Positions 17,026-25,997 of a stretch of DNA of 33,470 nucleotides are shown here, one piece after another (position 1 is the first letter of the stretch; each line of letters opens with the position of its first letter). The position numbers and the translations under genes were made by a program. This DNA comes from Lysobacteraceae bacterium (GTDB taxonomy: Bacteria; Pseudomonadota; Gammaproteobacteria; Xanthomonadales; Rhodanobacteraceae): NCBI GenBank assembly GCA_018969845.1, contig JAGWXP010000006.1:1-33470 (forward strand), given 5' to 3'. The notes beneath the pieces were generated by a model. That model had not been told where the DNA came from and did no database searches. It was given only the letters and a program-made list of their open reading frames with translations.

Positions 17026-17079
17026 ATTTTTGCAATCATCCCTGATTGCGAGAATCAAATAGCGGCCATCCTTGGCCGC
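17026..17079 (-). repeat. Two-hairpin GGA-loop element, copy B
   Basis: On the minus strand, hairpin 1 is gcggcca-aggat-ggccgc (17079-17062), then a 5-nt linker, then a 31-nt segment matching copy A at 28 of 31 positions. That segment folds as gcaatc/gattgc around agggat. Hairpin 1 has a wholly different stem from copy A but the same length class and GGAT loop. It lies immediately after the aminotransferase stop codon. Confidence 0.65.
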
Positions 17080-17089
17080 ACGTTTCAAT

Positions 17090-18580
17090 TTACGCCGCCT
17101 TGGCCATGCGCGGTCCCTGCAGCAGAGCCTGCTTGACGCTGTCGACGACGAGGTCGACCTCCGCCGACGTCACGTAAAACGTCGGCGTGAAGCGCAGCGA
17201 GTTGGCGCCACCATGGATCACGCCGATGCCATGTTCGCGCAGCCATTCCTCGGTGCTGCCGGCGCCGTAGCATTTGAATTCCGGCGCCAGTTCGCAGGAG
17301 AACAGCAGACCCGTGCCCTGCACCTTGGTGATCATGCCCGGCAGTTCGCTCTTGAGCTTGTTGAACTTGTCGAGGAACTCGGCGCCACGGGCGCGAATGT
17401 TCGCCTTCAGTTCCGGAGTGACCAGGCCGAGTGCGGCGCAGGCCACATCCAGCGCGCGCGGGTTGGCAGTCATGGTGTTGCCGTAGATGCCCTTCTTGTA
17501 GAGCGCGGCGGTCTTGTCGGTAACGGCAAGCACGGACAACGGATACTGCCCGCCGTTCAAAGCCTTGGAATAGGTTTCCATGTCCGGCGGATCGAGCTTC
17601 TCGAAGCCGGGGTAATCCACGATCGACAGCACGCCGTGCGCGCGCAGTCCGGCCTGGATGGAGTCGACCAGGAACAGCGAACCGTGGCTGCGCGTGAGCT
17701 CGCGCGCGGTGGCGTAGAACTCCGGCGTGACCGCTCGGCCCGGATCGCCTTCGCCCATCACGGGCTCGAGGAACATGGCCTCGATGAACCAGCCGTTCTT
17801 GTCGGCATCGGCGAACACCTGGCGCAGTTGCGCCACGTTGTACGGTTCGACCGTGAGCAGGCTGTGCTCATCGCGGAAGCTGGCCAGGTTCTGCACATAG
17901 GCCTTGCGCGAGGAATCCGAATACACCGCCGGGCGCTCGGTGCGGCCGTGGAAGGCGCCCTTGACCGCGAGGCGCTTGATCGTGCGCCCGGCATATTTGC
18001 CGCCGGCGTCGGTCATGAGCTTGGCGTTGACATCGGTGATGCGGCAGGCGAGCGAGACGCTTTCCGAGCCCGAGTTCAGACACATGAAACGGGTGTAGGG
18101 ACAGCCGCCGCGGGTGTTGCCGATATTGGCCTTGAGCGCGCGCGTGAAGCGCATCTGGCTCACGCTCGGGGTCATGATGTTGGCCATCGCTTGTGGCTTG
18201 GCCATCGCCGTGAGCACGGCCTTTGGCGTGTGGCCGAAACCAAGCATGCCGTAGCCGCCGGAGTCATGCACCACGGCGCCCTTGAGCGTGATCACCCAGG
18301 GCCCGCGAGCGGCCAAGGCGACATACGGATTGACCGCGTCGTCGGCGTAGAAATTCACGAAGTCGGCCTGCACGCGTGCCAGTTGTGCGGCTTCGTCGAG
18401 TTGGAGCAGGTCGGGAAATTCCGTGGCCAGCGCGTGCCGCACGCTCAGCGCTTCGTCGACGGCTTCAACCAGTTCCGGAAATTGCGCGGCCAATCGCTCG
18501 ACCGTCGCATCGGGCAGGCCCTGTGTGCGCGTCGCGCCGGCGTTGCGGCGCAGTTCTTCAAGCTTGGCGATGACAGACAT
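17090..18580 (-). CDS. Class III PLP-dependent aminotransferase
   Basis: This 496-aa enzyme belongs to the ornithine/acetylornithine/lysine aminotransferase fold type I group. The PLP-binding Asp is in FLVDSIQAGLR and the Schiff-base Lys is probably in METYSKALNGG. NSGSESVSLACR binds cofactor phosphate, and the C-terminus has the usual LRFTPTFYVTSAEVD. An extra N-terminal region of about 60-70 residues makes it longer than typical ArgD or ornithine aminotransferase. The amino donor cannot be told from sequence; lysine or ornithine are possible. ATG 18580 has a perfect ggagg. It appears monocistronic. The 648-aa ORF-track version reads through the upstream intergenic DNA. Confidence 0.85.
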   Translation of the reverse strand: MSVIAKLEELRRNAGATRTQGLPDATVERLAAQFPELVEAVDEALSVRHALATEFPDLLQLDEAAQLARVQADFVNFYADDAVNPYVALAARGPWVITLKGAVVHDSGGYGMLGFGHTPKAVLTAMAKPQAMANIMTPSVSQMRFTRALKANIGNTRGGCPYTRFMCLNSGSESVSLACRITDVNAKLMTDAGGKYAGRTIKRLAVKGAFHGRTERPAVYSDSSRKAYVQNLASFRDEHSLLTVEPYNVAQLRQVFADADKNGWFIEAMFLEPVMGEGDPGRAVTPEFYATARELTRSHGSLFLVDSIQAGLRAHGVLSIVDYPGFEKLDPPDMETYSKALNGGQYPLSVLAVTDKTAALYKKGIYGNTMTANPRALDVACAALGLVTPELKANIRARGAEFLDKFNKLKSELPGMITKVQGTGLLFSCELAPEFKCYGAGSTEEWLREHGIGVIHGGANSLRFTPTFYVTSAEVDLVVDSVKQALLQGPRMAKAA

Positions 18581-18656
18581 GTTGCACCTCCACAAACGGC
18601 AGATACGCGCCGCTCGCGGCGCGTCGAAAGAAAGCGAAACCTCTGTTCCGGCTGGT

Positions 18657-18662
18657 ATTTTA
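18657..18662 (-). promoter_or_regulatory. -10 element candidate for the aminotransferase gene
   Basis: TAAAAT on the minus strand lies in an AT-rich patch (gataaaatacc), about 77 bp upstream of the aminotransferase ATG. The -35 side is weak (GGTTCA at 17 bp). A 7-bp stem, gcgccgc/gcggcgc (18607-18622), falls in the predicted 5' leader. Confidence 0.35.
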
Positions 18663-18813
18663 TCATGCGCAAGCGGTCCTGAACCGGGGCCGCTTCGCGG
18701 TGCAGCCAGTGGTGCCACTTGCTGACACTTGTCACGGCCAAATCCTGACTGTCGCGACTGTGGGTCGGACAACGCAATGCGCACACTGTTTGCGTCCGGT
18801 GAAGAGGTGTGCA

Positions 18814-19725
18814 ATGGCGATGGATACCGATGTAGTGGCAGCACTGCGCGGCGCGAGCAAGCGTTATGGCAAGCTGCTGGCGCTGGATGGCGTGGATCTC
18901 GAGGTGCGGCACGGCCAGATACTGGCCTTGCTCGGTCCGAACGGCGCGGGCAAGACCACGGCGATTTCGCTGCTGCTCGGCCTGCACGATCCGGACGCGG
19001 GCAGTGCGAACCTGTTCGGCGAGCAACCACGCGCACTCGCCGCGCGCTGCCGCATCGGTGCGATGCTGCAAACCACCGCCGTACCGGACACCCTGCAAGT
19101 CGGCGAACTGATCGCGCTGTTTCGCAGCTACTACATGTCTGACAGTAGCCGGCAGCCGCGCACCGTTTTTGACACCGCGCAACTGGCCGGCGTGAGCGAT
19201 TTGCTGAAACGCCGCTACGGCAAGCTTTCCGGTGGTCAGCAGCGGCGCGTGCAATTCGCGCTCGCCATCGCCGGCCGCGTCGAGATCCTGTTTCTGGACG
19301 AACCGACCACGGGCCTGGACATCGAGGCGCGCACGACGATGTGGAAAACCATCCGTACGCTCGTCGCCGAAGGGTGTGCCATCGTGCTGACCACGCATTA
19401 TCTGGAAGAGGCCGAAGCGCTGGCGGATCGGGTGGCCGTGCTCGCGCGCGGGCGCATCGTTGCGCAGGGAAGTGTTGCGCAGATTCGCGCGCGCGTCGGC
19501 CAGCGCCGCATCCGCTGCATTACCGCGGTGGATGTCGCGGCGATCGCGCAATGGTCGCATGTGCGCAGCGCGGTGCGCGATGGCGAGCGCACCGAGATCG
19601 TCAGCGACAGCACCGAAGCTGTGGTGCGCCGCCTGCTCGATCAGGATGCGCAACTGCACGAACTGGAAATCCAGCGTGCCGGCCTGGCCGAAGCGTTTGT
19701 CGAAATCACCAAAGAGGCCGCGTAA
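18814..19725 (+). CDS. ABC transporter ATP-binding protein (ABC-2 exporter type)
   Basis: This nucleotide-binding subunit has 303 aa. Walker A is GPNGAGKTT (residues 41-49), the signature is LSGGQQRRVQFA, Walker B is EILFLDEPTTGLD, and the H-loop is in LTTHYLEEAEAL. A C-terminal domain of about 80 residues follows, as in drug and lipid exporters of the DrrA/CcmA-like group. ATG 18814 has a gaggtg Shine-Dalgarno; the ORF-track start at 18700 lacks support. The permease gene overlaps its stop by one base (TAATG). Next come a sensor kinase and response regulator, so the exporter is probably regulated by, or works with, that system. Substrate unknown. Confidence 0.92.
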   Translation: MAMDTDVVAALRGASKRYGKLLALDGVDLEVRHGQILALLGPNGAGKTTAISLLLGLHDPDAGSANLFGEQPRALAARCRIGAMLQTTAVPDTLQVGELIALFRSYYMSDSSRQPRTVFDTAQLAGVSDLLKRRYGKLSGGQQRRVQFALAIAGRVEILFLDEPTTGLDIEARTTMWKTIRTLVAEGCAIVLTTHYLEEAEALADRVAVLARGRIVAQGSVAQIRARVGQRRIRCITAVDVAAIAQWSHVRSAVRDGERTEIVSDSTEAVVRRLLDQDAQLHELEIQRAGLAEAFVEITKEAA

Positions 19726-20504
19726 TGAACGCCATCGCTGAAACTCGGGCAATTCGCGTGTCCGGCTATCGCGCACTGCCGGCCTACCTGCTCGAAGCCC
19801 GCTACGAATTCCTGCGCTTGTTGCGCACACCGTCGTTCGCCGTGCCGACGCTGTCGTTCCCGCCGTTGTTCTTCCTGTTGTTCGGCCTGCTGCTCAATCA
19901 CGGCAACGCGGGCGCCGCGCATTACCTGTTCGCCACCTACAGCGTGTTCGGCGTGATGGCGCCGAGTCTGTTCGGTTTCGGCGTGGCCGTGGCGATCGAG
20001 CGCGAGAAGGGCTGGCTGGCGCTCAAGCGCGTCGCGCCGATGCCGCCGGGTGCATACCTTGCGGCCAAGCTCGCGATGGCAATGTTGTGCGCCGCGATTA
20101 TCTATCTGATCCTGGCGGCGATGGCGTACGCGCTCGGCGGAGTGCGCCTGCCGGCTGCGCAATGGCTGGTGCTCGGTACTGTCGCGGTCGGCGGCGCACT
20201 GCCGATGTGCGCGCTTGGACTCATCATCGGCAGTCGTGCCAACGCCTCGGCGGCCCCGGCATTCGTGAATCTGATCTATCTGCCGATGTCGTTCCTGTCC
20301 GGCCTGTGGATGCCGCTGTCGATGCTTCCGCACTTCCTGCAACAGGTCGCGCCGCTCTGGCCGGCCTGGCACCTCGGCCAACTCGCGCTGATGACGACCG
20401 GGCAGGCGACAACGGGCAGCGTTGCGGGACACTTGTTGTGGCTGGGCGCGTTCACGGTGATCTGTTTTGCGATCGCGCGGCGCGGATTGGCGCGCGCGGA
20501 TTGA
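19725..20504 (+). CDS. ABC-2 type transporter permease
   Basis: The 259-aa membrane protein has about six hydrophobic helices, beginning VPTLSFPPLFFLLFGLLL and ending LLWLGAFTVICFAIA. The LPMSFLSGLWMPLSMLP stretch before the last helices is typical of ABC-2 permeases. It pairs with the ATPase directly upstream; ATG 19725 sits in the TAATG stop-start overlap, so translation is coupled. The much longer ORF-track reading from 19341 is an out-of-frame run through the ATPase gene. Likely a half-transporter that dimerises in the inner membrane. Substrate unknown. Confidence 0.9.
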   Translation: MNAIAETRAIRVSGYRALPAYLLEARYEFLRLLRTPSFAVPTLSFPPLFFLLFGLLLNHGNAGAAHYLFATYSVFGVMAPSLFGFGVAVAIEREKGWLALKRVAPMPPGAYLAAKLAMAMLCAAIIYLILAAMAYALGGVRLPAAQWLVLGTVAVGGALPMCALGLIIGSRANASAAPAFVNLIYLPMSFLSGLWMPLSMLPHFLQQVAPLWPAWHLGQLALMTTGQATTGSVAGHLLWLGAFTVICFAIARRGLARAD

Positions 20505-20540
20505 TCTTGCGCTAATCTGCACGCGCTTTGGGAGTCAGGC

Positions 20541-21728
20541 ATGCTCGAATCCATTTTCACGCCCACGGATGATTCCATCCTTATCCGTTTTATGAGTCCC
20601 GGCAAGCGCGGCGGGAAACCCGCGCACTGGCTGCCGGCGTTGATGCTAGTGTGGACGGTGTGGGTCTTCTTCGTGCCGATGTTCGAGGCCGATAACCAGT
20701 TTCGACACTGGCTATGGCCGACCTTGGCCAGCTTCGTGATATTCCTCGGTTTGTACTGGCGCGTTTACTACCGCAGCCGTGTGCAGGTGATCTGGAGCGC
20801 TTGGGCCATGGCCGGGCTGGGACTGGCTTTGATGCCGCTCAATCCCGGCGCACAATGCTATTTCATCTATGCCTGTGCCTATTTCCCCTGTTCGGGCACG
20901 ACGCGTCGGGCGACATTGGCCACCTTAACAGCACTGGCGCTCTACAGCATCGAATGGGCTCTGTTGAAGTACGGTTGGGTGTATTGGATCAATGGAGCAT
21001 TGGTCAGCCTGTGCATCGGCTTCATGAACCTGAATTTCGTGCGCAAGGCCGAGCGCGAAGCCGAGCTGCGCATGAGCCACGACGAGGTGCGGCGCCTGGC
21101 CGCCACCGCCGAACGCGAACGCATCGGCCGCGACCTGCACGATCTGCTCGGCCACACGCTGTCGCTGATCACGCTCAAATCCGAACTCGCCAATAAATTG
21201 TTCGACCGTGACACTGCCGCGGCCAAGCGCGAGATGATCGATATCGAACGCGTCGCACGCGATGCGTTGGCGCAGGTGCGGCGTGCGGTCACCGGCATCC
21301 GTGCCGCAGGATTGGCCGCGGAAATGGCCTCGGCAAAACTGTTGCTCGAATCCAACGGCGTGCACATGGAATACGATTTGGCGGACGTCGCCGTTCCGGT
21401 TGAAATCGAAACCGCATTCGCAATGACCGTGCGCGAAGCGGCAACCAATATCCAGCGCCATGCGCGCGCGTCGCGCGCGAGCATCGCACTCACGCATGCG
21501 GATGGACGATTGACCTTGCGTATCACCGACGACGGCCGCGGCGGCGCCATCGAACCGGGCAACGGTCTGAACGGCATGCGCGAGCGCCTCGTCGCGGTCG
21601 GCGCGGAACTGCGCGTGGAATCGCAGCGCGGTCGCGGTACCACGCTCACCGCGAGTCTGCCGATGCCGCGGCAAAACAACGTCGCCGCCGCGATCAAATT
21701 GCGTCAGCAGCAAGCTAATCCTGCATGA
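20541..21728 (+). CDS. DesK-like sensor histidine kinase
   Basis: This 395-aa kinase has five or six membrane helices in the first 165 residues and no obvious extracytoplasmic sensor domain. A linker coiled coil follows, then the HisKA_3 box with the phospho-acceptor H200 in IGRDLHDLLGHTLSL. The HATPase domain has its N-box in REAATNIQRHA and a G-box DDGRGG. This layout matches DesK, which senses membrane state in Bacillus, but the signal here is unknown. The first reading-frame ATG, 20541, has a ggag about 7 nt upstream. Its stop overlaps the response regulator start (ATGA), a usual sign of a cognate pair. Confidence 0.9.
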   Translation: MLESIFTPTDDSILIRFMSPGKRGGKPAHWLPALMLVWTVWVFFVPMFEADNQFRHWLWPTLASFVIFLGLYWRVYYRSRVQVIWSAWAMAGLGLALMPLNPGAQCYFIYACAYFPCSGTTRRATLATLTALALYSIEWALLKYGWVYWINGALVSLCIGFMNLNFVRKAEREAELRMSHDEVRRLAATAERERIGRDLHDLLGHTLSLITLKSELANKLFDRDTAAAKREMIDIERVARDALAQVRRAVTGIRAAGLAAEMASAKLLLESNGVHMEYDLADVAVPVEIETAFAMTVREAATNIQRHARASRASIALTHADGRLTLRITDDGRGGAIEPGNGLNGMRERLVAVGAELRVESQRGRGTTLTASLPMPRQNNVAAAIKLRQQQANPA

Positions 21729-22327
21729 TCCGCGTCCTGCTCGCCGAAGACCAGGCCATGGTGCGCGGCGCGCTGTCGGCCCTGCTCAAGCTTGAATCGG
21801 ATCTCGATGTGATCGGTTGCGCCGCCGATGGCGAGGAGGCGTGGCTGCTCGCGCAAGGTGAAAAACCCGATATCGTCGTCACCGACATCGAAATGCCGCG
21901 CCTCACCGGACTGGAACTCGCGCAACGCATCCGCGAGCGCGGGCTCGGTTGCAAGGTCATCATTCTCACGACCTTCGCGCGGCCCGGATTCCTGCGCCGT
22001 GCGCTGGATGCCGGCGTCGGCGGATATCTGCTCAAGGATGCACCAGCCGAACAGCTCGCCGAGGCGATCCGCAAGGTACACCGCGGCGGCCGCGCGATCG
22101 ATCCGCAATTGGCGCTGGAAGCCTGGTCCGGCGACGATCCGCTCAACGACCGCGAGCGCCAGGTGCTGCGCCTGGCCGGCGAGGGTCTGTCCGCCGGTGA
22201 TATCGCCGCGCAGCTGCATCTGTCGCAGGGCACCGTGCGCAATTACCTGTCCGAGGCCATCGGCAAGCTGGGCGTCAGCAATCGCATCGAGGCCTACCGG
22301 CTGGCACGACAAAAGGGGCTTCTCTAA
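21725..22327 (+). CDS. DesR-like response regulator (NarL/LuxR family)
   Basis: The 200-aa regulator has an N-terminal receiver with the acidic pair in LLAEDQ, the phospho-acceptor D54 in VTDIEMP and the conserved Lys in YLLKDAP. A LuxR-type helix-turn-helix follows (LNDRERQVLRLAGEGLSAGD, then GTVRNYLSEAIGKLG). It overlaps the kinase stop by 4 nt. In many bacteria such DesK/DesR-like pairs sit beside, and control, an ABC-2 exporter, as here. The regulator might bind upstream of the ABC operon near the dyad tgacacttgtca (18724-18735); that is a guess. Confidence 0.92.
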   Translation: MIRVLLAEDQAMVRGALSALLKLESDLDVIGCAADGEEAWLLAQGEKPDIVVTDIEMPRLTGLELAQRIRERGLGCKVIILTTFARPGFLRRALDAGVGGYLLKDAPAEQLAEAIRKVHRGGRAIDPQLALEAWSGDDPLNDRERQVLRLAGEGLSAGDIAAQLHLSQGTVRNYLSEAIGKLGVSNRIEAYRLARQKGLL

Positions 22328-22346
22328 CCGCGTACGCGCGTATCGT

Positions 22347-22352
22347 TACAAT
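22347..22352 (+). promoter_or_regulatory. -10 element candidate immediately upstream of queA
   Basis: TACAAT ends 6 bases before the queA GTG at 22359, so a start point 7 nt downstream of the hexamer falls on the GTG itself. There is no Shine-Dalgarno between them. This suggests a leaderless queA mRNA. The -35 side is not convincing. Confidence 0.4.
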
Positions 22353-22358
22353 TGCGCG

Positions 22359-23399
22359 GTGAAAAAATCCGACTTCCACTACGAGCTTCCGCCGGAACTG
22401 ATCGCGCAGGCGCCGCTGGCGCAGCGTTCGGCGAGCCGTCTGCTCGTGGTCGATGTGCCGGCAAAGGCGTTTGCGGACCGCCAGTTCACCGACCTGACGC
22501 AATTCCTGCGCGCCGGCGATCTGCTCGTGTTCAACGACACCCGCGTGCTGCCGGCGCGGCTGTACGGACGCAAGGAAACCGGCGGCGCGGTGGAAATCCT
22601 TATCGAGCGCGTCACCGGCGCGCACGAAGCCGTCGCCCAGCTCGGCGTGAGCAAGAAGCCCCGGCCGGGCGGGCGCATCCTGCTCGAGGACGGCAGCGCG
22701 CTCGAAGTGCTCGGCCGCGAAGGGGAATTTTATACTTTGCGCCACGACGGTACCGAGCCGCTGGAAAAACTGCTGCTGCGCCTGGGTCACATGCCGCTGC
22801 CGCCGTACATCGCGCGCGCCGATGGGGCGGCCGATGCCGAGCGCTACCAGACGATCTACGCGCGTGCGCCCGGTGCGGTCGCGGCGCCGACCGCGGGCCT
22901 GCATTTCGACGCGCCGCTGCTCGACGCGTTGCGCGGCAAGGGAGTGGATTTCGGTTACGTCACCCTGCACGTCGGCGCCGGCACGTTCGCGCCGCTGCGC
23001 AGCGAGAACGTCGAAGACCACCGCATGCACCGCGAATGGCTCAATGTCGGCGCGGAACTCGTGGAGAAGATGCGCCGCGCGCGCGCGCGCGGCGGGCGCG
23101 TCGTCGCGGTAGGCACCACCGTCGTGCGTGCGCTGGAATCCGCGCTGCGCGATGGGCAAGTCCATCCTTTCGCCGGCGAGACGCAGATTTTCATCTTCCC
23201 GGGCTACCGCATCGCCAGCGTCGATGCGCTGATCACGAATTTCCATCTGCCGGAATCCACATTGCTGATGCTCGTGTCGGCCTTCGTCGGACGCGAGTTG
23301 ATGCTCGATGCCTACCGTCACGCGGTTGCGCAACGCTACCGGTTTTTTTCCTACGGCGACGCGATGCTGATTTTGCCGAACGGCGCGCGGCCGCGATAA
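22359..23399 (+). CDS. queA: S-adenosylmethionine:tRNA ribosyltransferase-isomerase
   Basis: QueA (346 aa) transfers and rearranges the ribosyl of SAM onto 7-aminomethyl-7-deazaguanine in tRNA to make epoxyqueuosine, the step after Tgt. The N-terminus KKSDFHYELPPELIAQAPL, LVFNDTRVLPARLYG, APTAGLHF, VTLHVGAGTFAPL and ITNFHLPESTLLMLVSAF are all family landmarks. The start is GTG 22359, fixed by homology; no Shine-Dalgarno is visible. The ORF-track reading from 21828 is out of frame with the upstream regulator. tgt lies about 0.9 kb downstream, separated by a toxin-antitoxin pair. Confidence 0.95.
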   Translation: MKKSDFHYELPPELIAQAPLAQRSASRLLVVDVPAKAFADRQFTDLTQFLRAGDLLVFNDTRVLPARLYGRKETGGAVEILIERVTGAHEAVAQLGVSKKPRPGGRILLEDGSALEVLGREGEFYTLRHDGTEPLEKLLLRLGHMPLPPYIARADGAADAERYQTIYARAPGAVAAPTAGLHFDAPLLDALRGKGVDFGYVTLHVGAGTFAPLRSENVEDHRMHREWLNVGAELVEKMRRARARGGRVVAVGTTVVRALESALRDGQVHPFAGETQIFIFPGYRIASVDALITNFHLPESTLLMLVSAFVGRELMLDAYRHAVAQRYRFFSYGDAMLILPNGARPR

Positions 23400-23528
23400 T
23401 GTTCTCATCCCTTCTTGCCCGGCAGTAGACAAGTAACCGCACGGCACGTTTGTAGTGCGCGAACAGGGCCGGACGACGGGCCGTTATCTGCCGGCGCAGA
23501 GCGCGAAGACGATTGCCATCCGAGCGGG

Positions 23529-23568
23529 TTGTGACACCGGCGTCGCGGGTGTTACCCTAGTACTACCC
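23529..23568 (+). promoter_or_regulatory. Promoter/operator candidate of the toxin-antitoxin pair
   Basis: TTGTGA (23529-23534), 18 bp and TACCCT form a weak -35/-10 pair. Over and beside the -10 lie a perfect 8-bp palindrome, TAGTACTA (23558-23565), and two TACCC repeats spaced 11 bp apart. Ribbon-helix-helix antitoxins often bind such short repeats to repress their own operon, so this is a plausible operator. Confidence 0.35.
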
Positions 23569-23588
23569 GATTGCCGGACATGCGCGTC

Positions 23589-23873
23589 ATGACCACCACT
23601 TCCCTGAAATTGCCGAACGACCTGAAGACACGCGCCGCCGCGGCCGCGCGTATCCGCGGCGTCACACCGCATGCCTTCATGGTCGAGGCCATCCGCGTGG
23701 TGGCTGCCGCGACGGAACAGCGCGCAAGCTTCATTGCCGATGCCATGGCCGCCGACGCGCAGATGCGCAAGACCGGCAAAGGTTACGCTGCCGACGCCGT
23801 ACACAAATACATCAAGGACAAGGTTGCCGGCGTTCCCGCGCGCAAGCCGAAGGCGATGTCTTGGCGCGGTTGA
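23589..23873 (+). CDS. Ribbon-helix-helix antitoxin (ParD/CopG-like)
   Basis: This 94-aa protein begins MTTTSLKLPNDLKTRAAAAA, the beta-strand and first helix of a ribbon-helix-helix DNA-binding fold, with a second helix in TPHAFMVEAIRVVA. The C-terminal part is basic and would wrap the toxin. It is expected to neutralise the downstream ParE/RelE-type toxin and repress the operon. ATG 23580 is an alternative start three codons earlier; the ORF-track TTG at 23571 is less likely. The toxin gene overlaps its end by 13 nt. Confidence 0.8.
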   Translation: MTTTSLKLPNDLKTRAAAAARIRGVTPHAFMVEAIRVVAAATEQRASFIADAMAADAQMRKTGKGYAADAVHKYIKDKVAGVPARKPKAMSWRG

Positions 23874-24166
23874 TCTATGCCGGCAGGGCGATCGAAGACC
23901 TCGAACGCTTGGTCGAATTCCTGATCGAAAGCGATCCGCGGGCTGCCGCGCACACGGTCGAGTTGGTCGTGGGCGCGTTGCAGATGCTGGGTAATCATCC
24001 GTTGATCGGACGCAGAGCTGACGACGTCTTGCGTGAGCTGGTCATTTCGCGCGGCCGCAGCGGTTATGTCGCGCTCTATCGTTTCGATGCCGAAGCGGAC
24101 GTGGTACGCATACTGACCATTCGCCATCAGCGTGAAGCGGGATATCCCGGGGAAGCCGAGGCGTGA
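23861..24166 (+). CDS. ParE/RelE-superfamily toxin
   Basis: The 101-aa protein shows the ParE pattern. The N-terminal strand and helix are ARLIYAGRAIEDLERLVEFL, with the typical DPRAAAHTVELVVGAL helix. NHPLIGRR and LRELVISRGRSGYVALYRF supply the conserved strand residues, followed by VVRILTIRHQREAGY. The only in-frame start is TTG 23861, inside the antitoxin gene, which favours low, coupled toxin synthesis. ParE toxins inhibit gyrase and RelE toxins cleave mRNA; the sequence suggests ParE but I cannot settle the target. The pair sits inside the queA-tgt interval. Confidence 0.8.
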   Translation: MARLIYAGRAIEDLERLVEFLIESDPRAAAHTVELVVGALQMLGNHPLIGRRADDVLRELVISRGRSGYVALYRFDAEADVVRILTIRHQREAGYPGEAEA

Positions 24167-25426
<1,260 letters not shown>

Positions 25427-25529
25427 GTCCGGCACCAGCCGGGGATGCACAAGCGCCAACGCCATGCCATAATCCGCAGTCTTTTGGCAGGTCCGCCGGT
25501 TCGCGGCGGGCGCACAACGCGAGAACTCC

Positions 25530-25868
25530 ATGGATTTCCTGATTTCCAACGCCTATGCGCAGGCGCCGGCCGCCGGTTCGCCGGACAGCATCGGCCTGCT
25601 CGGTTCGCCGATCGTGTTCATCGCCATCATGGTCGTGATGATGTTCTTCATGTTCCGCTCGCAGTCCAAGCGGCAGAAGGAACTAAAGGCCATGATCGCA
25701 GCGCTGGCCAAGGGCGACGAAGTCGTGAGCAACGGCGGCATGGCCGGGCGCATCGACGACATCGGCGAGAGTTTCGTGACCCTTGAAATCGCGCCGAACG
25801 TCAAGATCAAGTTGCAGAAAACAGCGATCTCGATGGTGTTGCCCAAGGGCACCCTCAAGTCGGTGTGA
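25530..25868 (+). CDS. yajC: Preprotein translocase subunit YajC
   Basis: This 112-aa inner-membrane protein associates with SecDF. It has a short N-terminal region (MDFLISNAYAQAPAA), one transmembrane helix (IVFIAIMVVMMFFMFR), then a small cytoplasmic beta-domain with GDEVVSNGGMAGRIDDIGE. Length and pattern match the family. It lies in the conserved tgt-yajC-secD-secF order, 103 bp after tgt. A CATAAT at 25468-25473 might be a -10, but no good -35 accompanies it. Confidence 0.95.
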   Translation: MDFLISNAYAQAPAAGSPDSIGLLGSPIVFIAIMVVMMFFMFRSQSKRQKELKAMIAALAKGDEVVSNGGMAGRIDDIGESFVTLEIAPNVKIKLQKTAISMVLPKGTLKSV

Positions 25869-25876
25869 AGTTTTCA

Positions 25877-25927
25877 GCCCCCTTGAGTCAAGGGGGCGAT
25901 CAAACTCATGCCGCGCAAGAGTTTGAT
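25877..25927 (+). repeat. Two adjacent hairpins between yajC and secD
   Basis: gcccccttga-g-tcaagggggc (25877-25897) is followed directly by atcaaactc/gagtttgat with an 11-nt loop (25899-25927). There is no T run. It looks like another REP-type palindromic unit, or a processing site separating the yajC and secD messages. The rest of the 129-bp gap shows nothing else clear. Confidence 0.55.
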
Positions 25928-25997
25928 GGGGGTTGTGGAAGTGCGGCTCCGCGATCGAAGACAAATGCGATCGGGCCCTTGTGCAGAGGTTTTGTAG

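Noticed and set aside
15303-17056. Inverted copies of a 31-nt repeat as ends of a mobile element
   Set aside because: The enclosed genes are tRNA-Pro, pip and a psiF-like gene with no transposase, and each copy is attached to a gene 3' end. A structured 3' element fits better.
17072-18682. 536-codon plus-strand ORF opposite the aminotransferase
   Set aside because: It is antisense to a clear PLP enzyme gene. Its composition is typical of a shadow frame and it shows no domain.
23400-23528. Hidden RNA gene between queA and the toxin-antitoxin pair
   Set aside because: No cloverleaf, strong stem or promoter pair is visible; nothing supportable.
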